64,000 bases of DNA from Gammaproteobacteria bacterium (GCA_021773175.1 JAJFKO010000067.1:1-64000); one strand, 5' to 3'. Shown: positions 49,517 through 59,124, numbered from the stretch's first letter. A program made the numbers and translations. Notes: generated by a model not told the origin, from the letters alone.

Positions 49517-50257
49517 TCAAAAAGAAGAAGGTGACATTTTATCTCCCCTGTGAGATGGAGAATGCACATTCTCCATCTCTACGAAGCTAGAAACTAAATT
49601 ATCAACTGTGCGACGAAATACGTAGGTATCATCATTTGGATTTGGCCCAATATCAACACTGCAAAACAAATGGAGTTTTATAACCTTGTTTGCATAGGGT
49701 AATCCTTCTGCTTCTAGCGCAGCATCAACAATCGCAAGATAGTCCTTGAACAATGCTTCTACTTGAGGATACTGCTGGGCTTTAACGGCTTGTTGTAAGC
49801 TTTCTAGAATATTAAAAAGAGCCTGAAAATGATTACCATTATATTTGGCATTTAGGTGATCCCACAAGTGCTTATTACGAGCCGCCGTTACGTCTGGAGA
49901 TAATTCAACATCAGCAATATCTGCTTGCTCCTCATCCTTAGGCGCTGTCCAACGCCTTAAGGTTGGCATAACACTTGACCTTAGCGCAGAACTAATTGCA
50001 GCAACGGCACCATTAGGTCTTTGTACATAGCCCATGCCTAATTCAACTGTATCTCGCGGGGTATAAGCAGCATAATATTCACAATCAGCATTAAACTGAC
50101 CTTGTACGCTTGCCAGATCCATAGGCAAACACGTTATCCAACCATCAAGTTTTTGTGTAAACTTTGCATTGGCTTGTTCAAGCCTAGATCGAGTATCTAC
50201 ACTAACATTACCTACATATTGAGCTGGATGTTTTTCATGGTAAGGTCTGGCCCACAT
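49517..50257 (-). CDS. GNHF-family protein, copy A (unknown function)
   Basis: This 246-residue soluble protein is one of three tandem paralogues defined by a W-D-x-L-N ... G-N-H-F motif (here about residues 132-144). A helical region follows with PYANKVIKLHL and a C-terminal segment after an NDDTYVFRRTV stretch. The N-terminal third is divergent and contains a DCEYYAAYTPRDT segment that resembles CLVYAENTPRST in copy C. No signal peptide or membrane segment is visible. It starts three bases after the stop of copy B, so they are co-transcribed. I know no named family; a lineage-specific effector or regulatory protein is possible. Confidence 0.75.
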   Translation of the reverse strand: MWARPYHEKHPAQYVGNVSVDTRSRLEQANAKFTQKLDGWITCLPMDLASVQGQFNADCEYYAAYTPRDTVELGMGYVQRPNGAVAAISSALRSSVMPTLRRWTAPKDEEQADIADVELSPDVTAARNKHLWDHLNAKYNGNHFQALFNILESLQQAVKAQQYPQVEALFKDYLAIVDAALEAEGLPYANKVIKLHLFCSVDIGPNPNDDTYVFRRTVDNLVSSFVEMENVHSPSHRGDKMSPSSF

Positions 50258-50260
50258 TAT

Positions 50261-50911
50261 TTATACCCCCACTCTTTTTGTTAATGGATTAGTAATAGGT
50301 TTTAGATTCATGAATGCAGTAATCTGCGCTACTAAATTACTAATAAATGTTGTTACCTGTTCTTGAAGGTTACCTGTTAAGTCATTTGATACGTGTAGAT
50401 GAAACATTAAGACACTTTTAGCATATGGACAAAGTTGAGCAGTTAAAGCCGTTTCTACACATTCCATATATGTAGTTAAAGCCTTGTAAAGTTTATGGGT
50501 ACCTGCTGACTTTAATACTGAGGCCTGCCTTAATTCTTTTAGAGCCTCAGTGAATTGAATAAAATGATTGCCGCCATGGTGACGATTAAGCGTATCCCAA
50601 GCGTCTTGTTGTTGTTGCTGCTCAGCTGCGGTCGATGCTATCAACGCTAACGCCAATGCTGTTCTTGCTCTTGCAAATACGAATTGAGCAGCGCCTCTAG
50701 CTGTTAATGGGGCATTATTTGAAGAGGATAGACCATAAATACTTTGTTCTTGAGCGTAAAAAGAAGATAAATCACCCAGTGTTATTTCATTAGAAGGCTT
50801 AAACCCTAGTGCTTCGGTTCTGTGCTTGATATCTTCAAGTTTTGCTGCCACTGTTTTTTGTGCAATGAACTCTCTTTCACCATAGTTCCTCACTGACCCT
50901 GATCCTGCCAT
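50261..50911 (-). CDS. GNHF-family protein, copy B (unknown function)
   Basis: This 216-residue paralogue begins MAGSGSVRNYGEREF and has the WDTLN ... GNHF motif at 105-117, then PYAKSVLMFHLHVS. An ALALALIASTAAEQQQQQ stretch (about 86-102) is Ala/Gln-rich low complexity. A relic of residues about 46-82 of this gene type lies at 34615-34784 fused to a giant-gene tail. It sits between copies A and C in the same direction, with a 102-base gap to copy C. The function is unknown. Length and start agree exactly with copy C, which supports both starts. Confidence 0.75.
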   Translation of the reverse strand: MAGSGSVRNYGEREFIAQKTVAAKLEDIKHRTEALGFKPSNEITLGDLSSFYAQEQSIYGLSSSNNAPLTARGAAQFVFARARTALALALIASTAAEQQQQQDAWDTLNRHHGGNHFIQFTEALKELRQASVLKSAGTHKLYKALTTYMECVETALTAQLCPYAKSVLMFHLHVSNDLTGNLQEQVTTFISNLVAQITAFMNLKPITNPLTKRVGV

Positions 50912-51013
50912 TAGTTTTTTCCTCTTACTCCAAAAGGAAAAAAATAAACCAAAATTGCGGTTTGGTCAATAAAAACTTTATTACAATCAGTGTATTACAT
51001 GATGCGTTGACGC

Positions 51014-51664
51014 TTAGTTCCAGCCTCTGCCACTATTACGGACATAAGCTTGTTGTTTTGCAAGGGTGCCAGCAAGTTCAAATTCACTAACAACCTCTTG
51101 GATTCGTAGCAGTGTTTCATCATACAAATAAGTATCTGTACCTGAAGTCTGAGCAGTAATATGTGCATGATTAAGAACAACCCGATAAGCATAACCAAGT
51201 TGCTTAGCGGAATAGGCTGCCTCGACATGATTCATATACTCTATAAGTAGTTTATCTGTTGCAGCAGCATCTTTTCTCTCTATTGCAGCAGCTAAATTTT
51301 GCAAAACGGTTAAGAAAGAAGTGAAATGATTGCCATCAAATTGTGAATTTAATCTATCCCAAAGAAATTTATAGTAAGCAGGATTTTCTTCTGCTTCATT
51401 ATCACTATCAACATCACCTCTTTCTCTTGGAGCTAGAGCTCTTAGAAAGCTCAGGCCTTGAGAGAATACTTTGCGAGGGTCTTTTCCGTAGATTGTTATG
51501 AATTCTGCCGTACTGCGAGGCGTATTTTCTGCATAAACTAAACAGTCTTTATGATACTCACCCCGCGTTTTTTCTAAGTTACAAGAAGAAAACATTTCCG
51601 CAACTTTTGGATCTAATGCTCTTACTCTGCTAATAAATTTTGATCGTGCGAAACCACCCGCCAT
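51014..51664 (-). CDS. GNHF-family protein, copy C (unknown function)
   Basis: I chose the ATG at 51664, preceded by AGAAGGAG, which gives 216 residues and an N-terminus MAGGFARSKF matching MAGSGSVRNY of copy B. A 46-codon upstream extension is open but unsupported. The WDRLN ... GNHF motif is at about 102-114 and LGYAYRVVLNHAHI follows. An acidic stretch (DVDSDNEAEE, about 84-93) precedes the motif, at the place where copy A also has an acidic insert. It is divergent from the small gene at 51823. The function is unknown. Confidence 0.75.
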   Translation of the reverse strand: MAGGFARSKFISRVRALDPKVAEMFSSCNLEKTRGEYHKDCLVYAENTPRSTAEFITIYGKDPRKVFSQGLSFLRALAPRERGDVDSDNEAEENPAYYKFLWDRLNSQFDGNHFTSFLTVLQNLAAAIERKDAAATDKLLIEYMNHVEAAYSAKQLGYAYRVVLNHAHITAQTSGTDTYLYDETLLRIQEVVSEFELAGTLAKQQAYVRNSGRGWN

Positions 51665-51822
51665 AACCATCTCCTTCTGCTCACAATTGGGACAAAAATA
51701 ACCCATAACGTCAAACAGATCAACCTGTTTTTGGTTGTTGGCTGACCTTTTTTTAAAATAGCAGAAAGTTCCTTCTAAGCTATAGTTGAAGTAGTTGCTC
51801 AAAATATAGAAGAAGCATAGTT

Positions 51823-52098
51823 ATGGCTCGAGAAACTGATGAAATCATTGATAAAATTTATGAATTACTGAAGAAATCCGGAGCAACAATTTTAAAAAAA
51901 CCAGATCTTTTTAGAGATGTTGCTAAGCAAGCCAGCAACAATGTTGATGCTAAAAATTTATTAACTGCTTTGCTGGCTCTTGTTGCTGCAGATGCAACAT
52001 TTGAAAACCATCATGCTCTCTTTGAGGTAATTATAAAAAGCACTACCTCTACTGAGAAAATACCTGCAGCTCTTGCGGTTTTTAAAGCTACTGACTAG
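51823..52098 (+). CDS. Small helical protein of unknown function
   Basis: This 91-residue protein begins MARETDEIIDKIYELLKKSGA and appears all-helical, with an alanine-rich LLTALLALVAADATFENHHALF segment and no clear transmembrane span. It is divergent from copy C of the GNHF family, with 158 bases between starts, and its last 11 bases overlap the convergent dedA-type gene. I recognise no family. The plus orientation is unusual in this minus-strand region, suggesting acquisition with the GNHF genes. Confidence 0.55.
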   Translation: MARETDEIIDKIYELLKKSGATILKKPDLFRDVAKQASNNVDAKNLLTALLALVAADATFENHHALFEVIIKSTTSTEKIPAALAVFKATD

Positions 52099-52738
52099 CC
52101 TTTTTTAGGAAACGATGGCGCAGATACTCAATAATCCCGGGCAGAATCGATAAAAAGATGATGCCAAAAATCACTAAGGTTAGATTGTTTTTTACGATAG
52201 GAATATTACCGAAATAATACCCCGCATACAGAAATAACATCACCCAGGCAATGGCGCCGACGATGTTATAAAGAATGAATTTACCATAACGCATGTCACC
52301 AATACCGGCAACAAATGGCGCGAAGGTTCGAACAATCGGTACGAAACGTGCGAGGATAATGGTTTTACCTCCATGCTTTTCATAAAATTTTTGCGTATAT
52401 TCTAAATGCCGACGTTTAATAAAACCGATACGTTCGCGTTGTAAAACTTTATGACCGATCTTATTGCCAATCCAGTAATTGAGAGTGTCACCTAAAATAG
52501 CCGCGATGATTAATAGGCCTGCTAAATAATGCACATTCAATACTGCATGGCTGGCAATAGATCCGGAAATAAACAACAAAGAGTCGCCGGGTAAAAATGG
52601 TGTTACCACTAATCCGGTTTCGCAAAAAATAACTAAGAAGAGTAGAACATAGGTCCACATGCCGTAAGCTGTGATAAATTGCAGTAGATATTTATCAAGA
52701 TGTAAAATGAACTGTATGGCGTGAAGAATATAATCCAT
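52088..52738 (-). CDS. DedA-family inner-membrane protein (VTT domain)
   Basis: This 216-residue protein has the DedA pattern: FCETGLVVTPFLPGDSLLF near residue 40, the GDTLNYWIGNKIGH segment, KRRHLEYTQKFYEKHGGKTI, and the conserved RFVPIVRTFAPFVAGIGDM. It has about five hydrophobic segments. DedA proteins act as membrane-lipid scramblases or in undecaprenyl-phosphate recycling and membrane homeostasis; which applies here is not visible. It sits downstream of gap in the same direction but beyond a terminator-like hairpin, so it may have its own promoter. Confidence 0.92.
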   Translation of the reverse strand: MDYILHAIQFILHLDKYLLQFITAYGMWTYVLLFLVIFCETGLVVTPFLPGDSLLFISGSIASHAVLNVHYLAGLLIIAAILGDTLNYWIGNKIGHKVLQRERIGFIKRRHLEYTQKFYEKHGGKTIILARFVPIVRTFAPFVAGIGDMRYGKFILYNIVGAIAWVMLFLYAGYYFGNIPIVKNNLTLVIFGIIFLSILPGIIEYLRHRFLKKASQ

Positions 52739-52761
52739 GAAAATGCTCTATTAATTACGAT

Positions 52762-52800
52762 TAAAACAAACCTGCAAAAGCACTCATACTCCGCAGGTTT
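52762..52800 (-). terminator. Rho-independent terminator after gap
   Basis: The arms aaacctgc (52768-52775) and gcaggttt (52793-52800) form a stem on the minus strand, followed by GTTTTAA. It lies 21 bases past the gap stop. Confidence 0.65.
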
Positions 52801-52820
52801 GCCTAAACATTTCGATAAAC

Positions 52821-53831
52821 TTATTGCGCTGTTGCTAAAGTATAAGTTGTATCCAACATACGGTTAGAGAAACCCCATTCATTATCATACCAAGACAATA
52901 CTTTTACGGTACGACCAATGACTTTAGTTTGGGTTGCATCAAATGTTGAAGATGCAGGGTTATGATTAAAATCAACTGACACTAAAGGATCTTCGTTATA
53001 CTCTAAAATACCTTTTAACTCGCCATTTGCTGCATTCTTAACGATATCGTTAACTTCAGCAACCGATGTTTCGCGACTCGCAAGAAACGTTAAATCAACA
53101 ACAGAAACATTGATAGTTGGCACACGCATTGCGAAACCATCTAACTTGCCATCAAGTTCTGGTAACACTAAACCAACGGCAACAGCAGCTCCGGTTTGTG
53201 TTGGGATCATAGAATGTGTTGCTGAACGCGCTCGACGTAAGTCTTTATGATAGACATCAGAAAGAACCTGATCATTAGTATAAGCATGAATTGTCGTCAT
53301 CAAACCGTTTTCGAGACCAAGCTTATCATGTAAAGGTTTTACTAACGGTGCTAAGCAGTTAGTTGTACAAGACGCATTAGAAATAATGGTGTGTTTGCTA
53401 GTAAGAAGTTTGTGATTAACACCATAAACAATAGTCGCATCAATATCTTTACCTGCCGGTGCCGAAATTACAACTTTCTTAGCACCACTTTCGAGATGCA
53501 CTCCTGCTTTTTCACGACTGGCAAAAATACCCGTACATTCTAAAACAACATCAACGTCTAAATCACGCCATGGCAATTTCTTTGGATCACGCTCTGATAA
53601 CATTTTAATACGGTTGCCATTGACCATCATACAATCGCCATCAATACTCACTTCACCCGGAAAACGACCATGCGTAGTATCGTATTTTGTTAAATGGGCA
53701 TTAGTTTGAATATCACCTAAATCATTAATCGCGACAATTTCCATATCTGCGTACTTTTTATTTTCAAAATGTGCGCGTAGAACATTGCGACCAATACGAC
53801 CATAACCATTGATTGCGACTTTAACTGTCAT
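52821..53831 (-). CDS. gap: Glyceraldehyde-3-phosphate dehydrogenase, type I
   Basis: This 336-residue enzyme oxidises glyceraldehyde-3-phosphate to 1,3-bisphosphoglycerate. It starts [18 protein letters not shown] (NAD-binding) and has the catalytic Cys motif [13 protein letters not shown] near residue 150, [10 protein letters not shown] with the catalytic His, and the C-terminal [13 protein letters not shown]. The Asp in AINDLGD after the second strand favours NAD. It is typical of gluconeogenic/glycolytic gammaproteobacterial loci beside tkt and pgk, here separated from both by inserted genes. A strong terminator follows. Confidence 0.96.
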   Translation of the reverse strand: MTVKVAINGYGRIGRNVLRAHFENKKYADMEIVAINDLGDIQTNAHLTKYDTTHGRFPGEVSIDGDCMMVNGNRIKMLSERDPKKLPWRDLDVDVVLECTGIFASREKAGVHLESGAKKVVISAPAGKDIDATIVYGVNHKLLTSKHTIISNASCTTNCLAPLVKPLHDKLGLENGLMTTIHAYTNDQVLSDVYHKDLRRARSATHSMIPTQTGAAVAVGLVLPELDGKLDGFAMRVPTINVSVVDLTFLASRETSVAEVNDIVKNAANGELKGILEYNEDPLVSVDFNHNPASSTFDATQTKVIGRTVKVLSWYDNEWGFSNRMLDTTYTLATAQ

Positions 53832-53949
53832 GTCTTTATTTCTCCTATAGCTAACCGTAAAAATTATTTATTCGAGCTTTTTACCGTATATTTGATATAC
53901 ACGCAAATCTTATGGGGTTATTTTTCACCTTAAAAACGTTTAAAAGATT

Positions 53950-54675
53950 TTAAATCGCCTTCATGGGATTTTCTTCGATAACATGCATAGCACATTCGAG
54001 CATGACTTCACTTACACAAACAGTCGAACCCAAGCCCAATAGATAATCAATTGTTTTAACAATATCAGAGACTTGGATTAAACTTTCCGGATCGCCTTTA
54101 AAGCCTTTCGCCATATCCGTATTGATTAATCCTGGGCAGATAGCCGTCACTTTAATATGGCTGTGCACAAGTTCTTTATATAATGATTCACTTAAACCCA
54201 CCAAGCCAAATTTGCTTGCTGAATAGCCACCAAGAAAAGGCAGACCCACTTTACCGGCTCGTGATGCCAGATTAAAGATATAACCCTTTTGTTGTTGTTG
54301 CATAACAGCAACAACCGCATGCAAACCATAAAAAGCGCCTAATAAATTTGTATTCACTAATTCTGTAAATTCAGCGGGTGATAACTGACTAGTGCCGGCT
54401 TTAACGATACCGGCATTATTCACAAAAACATCAATGCGTTGATAAGTCTTCGCGATAGCAGCAATTATTTCGGCAACATCTTGTTGATGCGTCATATCAA
54501 CGATATGTACCGACGCACTGTTTCCAGCTTTAATAATTTCATCTGCTAATGCATTTAAGGCTTGTTCATTACGTGCTAATAAAGCAACGTGATAATTCTG
54601 TGCTGCTAACGACAAAGCCACAGCACGACCAATGCCTCGACTTGCACCAGTTATAACGGCTATTTGTTGTGACAT
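53950..54675 (-). CDS. Short-chain dehydrogenase/reductase
   Basis: This 241-residue classical SDR has TGASRGIGRAVALSLAAQ at the N-terminus, the NNAG strand, the Ser in IFNLASRAG and the YSASK catalytic motif, followed by ICPGLINTDMA. An AGGAGAATTTCTG leader precedes the ATG. It resembles 3-oxoacyl-ACP-reductase-like SDRs, but it is not in a fatty-acid gene cluster, so I leave the substrate open. It lies between the POT-type transporter and gap, splitting the tkt-gap association. Confidence 0.88.
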   Translation of the reverse strand: MSQQIAVITGASRGIGRAVALSLAAQNYHVALLARNEQALNALADEIIKAGNSASVHIVDMTHQQDVAEIIAAIAKTYQRIDVFVNNAGIVKAGTSQLSPAEFTELVNTNLLGAFYGLHAVVAVMQQQQKGYIFNLASRAGKVGLPFLGGYSASKFGLVGLSESLYKELVHSHIKVTAICPGLINTDMAKGFKGDPESLIQVSDIVKTIDYLLGLGSTVCVSEVMLECAMHVIEENPMKAI

Positions 54676-54721
54676 CAGAAATTCTCCTATAGAACTTACG
54701 CGAAAAAGCGCTTGTTATTAA

Positions 54722-56197
54722 TTAGCGATTAATTAAACCTTTAATCAGCGGTATACAAAGCACCATAACAACTCCGGCAGCAATTGCTGCTAAACCTATG
54801 TAGAAAAAGGTATGCATGTAAATGGGATTTGTCATCTGTGGCGTTGCGCTATCAGGCACAACCGCTGATCTCGCCAAATAACCAGAAATTACTGCGGATA
54901 AGCCAGTAAATAATTGCCACATCCCCATTAACGCACCTTCTTTGCCGCGTGGTGATAAGCGACCAACCATCGACATACCAATAGGTGATAGCAATAATTC
55001 CGCTGTTGTTAAACATAAATAACCAAAGATAATCCAGCTCATATTTGTTAAATGTTCAGCGTTAGCAAAATGAATACCTAAGGTAAACAACCAATAGCCA
55101 CTACCCATAAATAATAATGACAAAGAAAATTTCGTTGGCAACGATAAATCTTTGCCGCGTTTACTTAAAAACTTCCATAACCAACTAAAAAACAAACCTA
55201 GAGTTAGAATGAAGAATGGATCCAAGCCATAATAAGCAGAAGGCGGGATAACAAAATTAGCAATATTTCGCTGTACATTATGATCGATAAAAATCGTAAT
55301 TAATGATGGTTCCAGCATATATAGAGACCAGAAAAAAACTGAAGCAATCGATAAGATTAAAAATGCGATCAACTTAAATTTTGCTAATGCTGTCGGCTGT
55401 TTTACAGCAAGAATCAATACGCCTGCTGAACCTGCTAAGGCTAGAAACCATAAAAAGGCACTGTCCCATTGCACATATTGTAAAAGTAACACGGCAAAAG
55501 GTATCCCTATCACAGAAAGAACAACAACAATCAATATACGCCATGGTAATTTCAATGATGTGTCCGCATCAATAGAGCGCCCAGGGTAAGCTTTATACGA
55601 TTTAAGCAACGGTATAATAAGTAATATAGACAGCGATGAAACTAATGCACCAATAAAAAAAGTTGTGTTATAACCACAAAATCGTACTAAATAACCACCT
55701 AAAAATGTCGAGACAACAAAACCAGCATTAAAAATAATATAGAATAAGGTATAGCCGCTATCACGTCGCTTATCTTCTTTGTCATAACAAAAACCAACAA
55801 GACACCAAAGTGTCGGCGTAAACATACCGTTACCAATAGTAAAAATTGCCAAACCCAAATACATCATATGTAATGATGGAAGACTTAAGCAAAATAAGCC
55901 CGCTAAACAGATCACCAAACCAACAAAGGTTACCGGACGATAGCCAAATTTAACGGCAAAATAGCCACCGATAAGGGGTAAGGTGAACATTAAAGAATTG
56001 AAAGCAGCGAATAGACTATAAGCCGCTCCGGAAGAAAATTGTAATTTTTGGACTAGATATAAAACCAGTAACGAATTAATAGTCCCGAAAGCAAAAGTGA
56101 AGAGAGCATAAGTAACGGCTAAATGCCATAAGCGTCCAGGTTGGCGCTCAGACTTCGCCTCTACAGTATGTCCCACCGTATCTGTTATTGCTGTCAT
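54722..56197 (-). CDS. POT/PTR2-type MFS transporter (proton-coupled oligopeptide type)
   Basis: I chose the ATG at 56197 (GGGAG upstream), giving 491 residues; a TTG four codons earlier is less likely. The protein has about 12-14 hydrophobic helices. An early FNSLMFTLPLIGGYFAVKFGYR segment with the GG-x-F-A-x-x-x-G pattern matches POT family loops, and the late SPIGMSMVGRLSPRGKEGALMG is characteristic of bacterial POT transporters. It probably imports di/tripeptides with protons, useful for an intracellular bacterium that lives on host amino acids. It is followed by the SDR gene in the same direction. Confidence 0.85.
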   Translation of the reverse strand: MTAITDTVGHTVEAKSERQPGRLWHLAVTYALFTFAFGTINSLLVLYLVQKLQFSSGAAYSLFAAFNSLMFTLPLIGGYFAVKFGYRPVTFVGLVICLAGLFCLSLPSLHMMYLGLAIFTIGNGMFTPTLWCLVGFCYDKEDKRRDSGYTLFYIIFNAGFVVSTFLGGYLVRFCGYNTTFFIGALVSSLSILLIIPLLKSYKAYPGRSIDADTSLKLPWRILIVVVLSVIGIPFAVLLLQYVQWDSAFLWFLALAGSAGVLILAVKQPTALAKFKLIAFLILSIASVFFWSLYMLEPSLITIFIDHNVQRNIANFVIPPSAYYGLDPFFILTLGLFFSWLWKFLSKRGKDLSLPTKFSLSLLFMGSGYWLFTLGIHFANAEHLTNMSWIIFGYLCLTTAELLLSPIGMSMVGRLSPRGKEGALMGMWQLFTGLSAVISGYLARSAVVPDSATPQMTNPIYMHTFFYIGLAAIAAGVVMVLCIPLIKGLINR

Positions 56198-56392
56198 TCT
56201 TTCTCCCAAGAAAAAACTTCTTATATTATTAGCTTCTTTTATTTTTTTCAGGCTATAGATTTTAAGATATCCACTTGATGCCGAAATACATTAACAACGA
56301 AGAACCAGCCATCACAAAGTTGTATTTAATTGAAACTAATTTGTTAGAATACGCAAACTCAAATGAAGAAACAAGCGAAAAATTAGGCTATG

Positions 56393-56434
56393 TCAAAAAG
56401 GCTAACGGGGTTAATTTAAACCAGTTAGCCTTTT
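56393..56434 (-). terminator. Rho-independent terminator after tkt
   Basis: On the minus strand the arms aaaaggctaac (56396-56406) and gttagcctttt (56424-56434) form a strong stem followed by a T-run. It lies about 20 bases past the tkt stop. Confidence 0.8.
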
Positions 56435-56453
56435 ATAGAGCATTTAAGAGGAT

Positions 56454-58448
56454 TTAAAAGAATCTTTTCAGTGTTAACACAATGTTGTCGACCGTAATTC
56501 CAAATTCACGGTATACATCTTTGTATGGCGCAGATTCACCAAAGCAACTCATACCAATAACTTTGCCCTGCAAACCAACATACTTATACCAATAATCACT
56601 ACTTGCTGCTTCAACTGCAACTCGTGCAGTGATGCGTTGAGGCAAAACACTTTCTCGGTATTCTTCAGCTTGTTCGTCAAAAATATTGGTCGATGGCATA
56701 GAAACCACCCTGACTTTATGACCAGCATGGTTAAGTTGGGTTGCAGCTTCCACAGCTAACTCAACTTCCGAACCGGTTGCAATAACGATCGCTTGTGGCT
56801 CGCCTTCCGGTTCCAATAAAATATAACCTCCACGCGCAATATTCTCAATTTGTTTCGCATCGCGTTGTTGTTGTTTGATCTTCTGTCTTGTTAAAAACAT
56901 ACAGGTAGGTTGCTCATGATTTTCTAGTGCATGTTGCCAAGCAACAGCCGTTTCAGTTAAATCACAAGGGCGCCAAGTTGATAAGCCAGGAATTAAACGC
57001 AACGAAGGAATATGTTCGATCGCTTGATGTGTTGGACCATCTTCACCTAAACCAATAGAGTCATGTGTAAATACATAAATAACTTGTTGCTGCATCATCG
57101 CCGATAAGCGCACAGCATTACGTGCATAATCAGAAAAAACTAAAAAGGTTCCAGCATAGGGAATCATACCGCCATGACGCGCAATACCATTCATGATTGC
57201 TGACATACCAAATTCACGCACACCATAATTGAGATAGTTACCATGTGCATTTTCCGGCGTGTAAACTTCACTGCCAGACCAAAATGTATTATTCGAACCA
57301 CTTAAATCTGCTGAGCCACCAAATAATTCTGGCAACATCGGACCATACGCTTCTAAACATAATTCAGAGGCTTTACGTGTCGCAACATCTTGTGGTTCTG
57401 CTTGCGTTTTCTGAACAAACGATTTTGACTTTTGTTGCCACTCTGCTGGTAACTGTTTAGCAAGACGACGTTGTAACTGTTCAGCTAATTGCGGATGTGC
57501 TTCTTGATAAGCTGCAAACAACGTTTGCCATTCATTTTCAATGCTACTGCCTTTTTCACGCGCATCCCATTGTTGATAAATTGCATCCGGCACGACAAAC
57601 GGTGCATGCGACCAACCTAAATTTTCACGTGTAGCGGTAATTTCAGCCTCACCTAAAGCCGCACCATGACTTTTTGCAGTACCAGCTAAATTTGGCGCCC
57701 CAAAACCAATTGTGGTTTTACAACAAATCAACGTCGGTTTATCTTTTACAGCAATAGCTTTCATAATCGCGCCGCGAATCGCTTGCGGATCGTGACCATC
57801 AACGCCGGCTTCAACATGCCAGTTATAACTCGCGAAACGTTGTGGTGTGTTATCGGTAAACCAGCCTCCAACTTCACCATCGATAGAAATACCATTGTCA
57901 TCATAGAAAACGATGAGTTTACCTAAACCTAAGGTTCCAGCTAAAGAACAAACTTCATGCGAAATACCTTCCATTAAACAACCATCGCCAGCAAAGGCAT
58001 AAGTATAGTGATCGACTAAATCAAAACCTGGACGATTAAATTCTGTTGCTAAACGCGATTCAGCTATTGCAAGCCCCACAGCATTCGCCAAGCCTTGGCC
58101 TAGTGGACCGGTCGTAACTTCAACCCCAGGGGTATAACCTAATTCAGGATGGCCCGGCGTTTTTGAATGTAACTGTCGAAATGCTTTTAGATCATCAATG
58201 CTTAGGTCGTAACCAGCTAAATGGAGTAGGGAATATTGCAACATAGAGCCATGACCATTCGATAGAATAAACCGATCGCGATTTAGCCAGTCTGGATTGC
58301 TTGGATTGTGACGTAAAAAATCGTTCCACAACACTTCAGCAATATCCGCCATGCCCATTGGCATGCCTGGATGACCAGAATTAGCCTGTTGGACAGCATC
58401 AATACTTAAAAAACGGATAGCATTAGCAAGATCGCGGCGCGTTGACAT
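56454..58448 (-). CDS. tkt: Transketolase (full length)
   Basis: This enzyme moves two-carbon ketol units between sugar phosphates in the pentose phosphate pathway. I chose the ATG at 58448 (AGAGG upstream; 664 residues), giving the usual [20 protein letters not shown]. Motifs include [25 protein letters not shown], the ThDP motif [18 protein letters not shown] and the catalytic Glu region [14 protein letters not shown]. Length matches E. coli TktA (663). It is the single-chain housekeeping enzyme, distinct from the split version at 671-2445. A terminator follows. Confidence 0.97.
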   Translation of the reverse strand: MSTRRDLANAIRFLSIDAVQQANSGHPGMPMGMADIAEVLWNDFLRHNPSNPDWLNRDRFILSNGHGSMLQYSLLHLAGYDLSIDDLKAFRQLHSKTPGHPELGYTPGVEVTTGPLGQGLANAVGLAIAESRLATEFNRPGFDLVDHYTYAFAGDGCLMEGISHEVCSLAGTLGLGKLIVFYDDNGISIDGEVGGWFTDNTPQRFASYNWHVEAGVDGHDPQAIRGAIMKAIAVKDKPTLICCKTTIGFGAPNLAGTAKSHGAALGEAEITATRENLGWSHAPFVVPDAIYQQWDAREKGSSIENEWQTLFAAYQEAHPQLAEQLQRRLAKQLPAEWQQKSKSFVQKTQAEPQDVATRKASELCLEAYGPMLPELFGGSADLSGSNNTFWSGSEVYTPENAHGNYLNYGVREFGMSAIMNGIARHGGMIPYAGTFLVFSDYARNAVRLSAMMQQQVIYVFTHDSIGLGEDGPTHQAIEHIPSLRLIPGLSTWRPCDLTETAVAWQHALENHEQPTCMFLTRQKIKQQQRDAKQIENIARGGYILLEPEGEPQAIVIATGSEVELAVEAATQLNHAGHKVRVVSMPSTNIFDEQAEEYRESVLPQRITARVAVEAASSDYWYKYVGLQGKVIGMSCFGESAPYKDVYREFGITVDNIVLTLKRFF

Positions 58449-58558
58449 AGGGTCGGTTCCTCTAGTTAGCAATAAAATTGCCGCAATTATAACGATCCAC
58501 AGCTAAAATTACAGTTAATTTACGCAGCAATGGGATTTAGCATGTTGTCTAATTTTTA

Positions 58559-58582
58559 CTCGGAACAGATTCCGAGCTTTTT
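58559..58582 (+). other. Palindrome with T-run, terminator-like or operator
   Basis: CTCGGAA-caga-TTCCGAG (58559-58576) followed by CTTTTT looks like a plus-strand terminator. No plus-strand gene precedes it, so it may be a remnant or an operator between tkt and the yoeB relic. Confidence 0.4.
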
Positions 58583-58624
58583 GAGGATTTTTCGTAGTTG
58601 AATCCGAGAAACAGATATTTATGT

Positions 58625-58885
58625 TTATTCGTAATGCGTCCACATCCTTAGTATTTTGACGCTCTTTTCTTTTTTTAACACTTGATAAACTAACCTATGC
58701 TGTATGTTGATTCTTCTTGAATATGCACCGAGTAAATCGCCAATGAGCTTTTCAAATGGAGACGGATTTTGAAATGGCTTTTTTTATTATGAATAACAGT
58801 TCTTCGGTATTAGTTTTAAGATTTTCTACAACAATTTTTTCGCATCTTTTTGCGCTTGCATTGTATAGTATATTTTATATGTCAC
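58625..58885 (-). pseudogene. yoeB: Broken YoeB toxin gene
   Basis: The gene begins at a GTG that overlaps the yefM stop (TGGTGACA), the usual yefM-yoeB arrangement. It reads VTYKIYYTMQAQKDAKKLL, then an in-frame stop. The homologous frame resumes one base off (VENLKTNTEELLFIIKK) and, after an A-run near 58788, shifts again to PFQNPSPFEKLIGDLLGAYS, then RRINIQHRLVYQVL and the C-terminal RMWTHYE. Two frameshifts therefore inactivate a ribosome-dependent mRNA endonuclease. The conserved catalytic C-terminus is still readable, so decay is recent. Confidence 0.85.
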
Positions 58886-59124
58886 CAATCAAGATCATCA
58901 CCACATTGGTCAAGAGGTTGTTTAAGTCCATCAACAATACTTTCTCGCATACCAGGTATAGATAATAGATATAAAGTTTCTTGGATAGCACGCCAATCTG
59001 ACTCTGCAACTAAAACAACATTAGCTGTCTTACCTGTTATTTTTATCGCTTCGTGACTTTTCGCAACAGATACGACAAGGTTGTAAATATCGCTGCGTGC
59101 TTGAGTAATGCTAATTGTTTTCAT
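58882..59124 (-). CDS. yefM: YefM-family antitoxin
   Basis: This 80-residue Phd/YefM antitoxin begins MKTISITQARSDIYNLV (ATG at 59124 with AGGA about nine bases upstream). It has the DNA-binding N-terminal domain and a C-terminal toxin-binding tail (LYLLSIPGMRESIVDGLKQP) ending in acidic DDLDW. It would bind its own promoter and neutralise YoeB. Since the adjacent toxin is broken, it is now an orphan and may persist by neutralising a related toxin elsewhere or by chance. Confidence 0.88.
   Translation of the reverse strand: MKTISITQARSDIYNLVVSVAKSHEAIKITGKTANVVLVAESDWRAIQETLYLLSIPGMRESIVDGLKQPLDQCGDDLDW

Noticed and set aside
56275-56457. Sixty-codon plus-strand open frame beyond tkt
   Set aside because: It runs through the tkt terminator hairpin and has no ribosome site or recognisable product.
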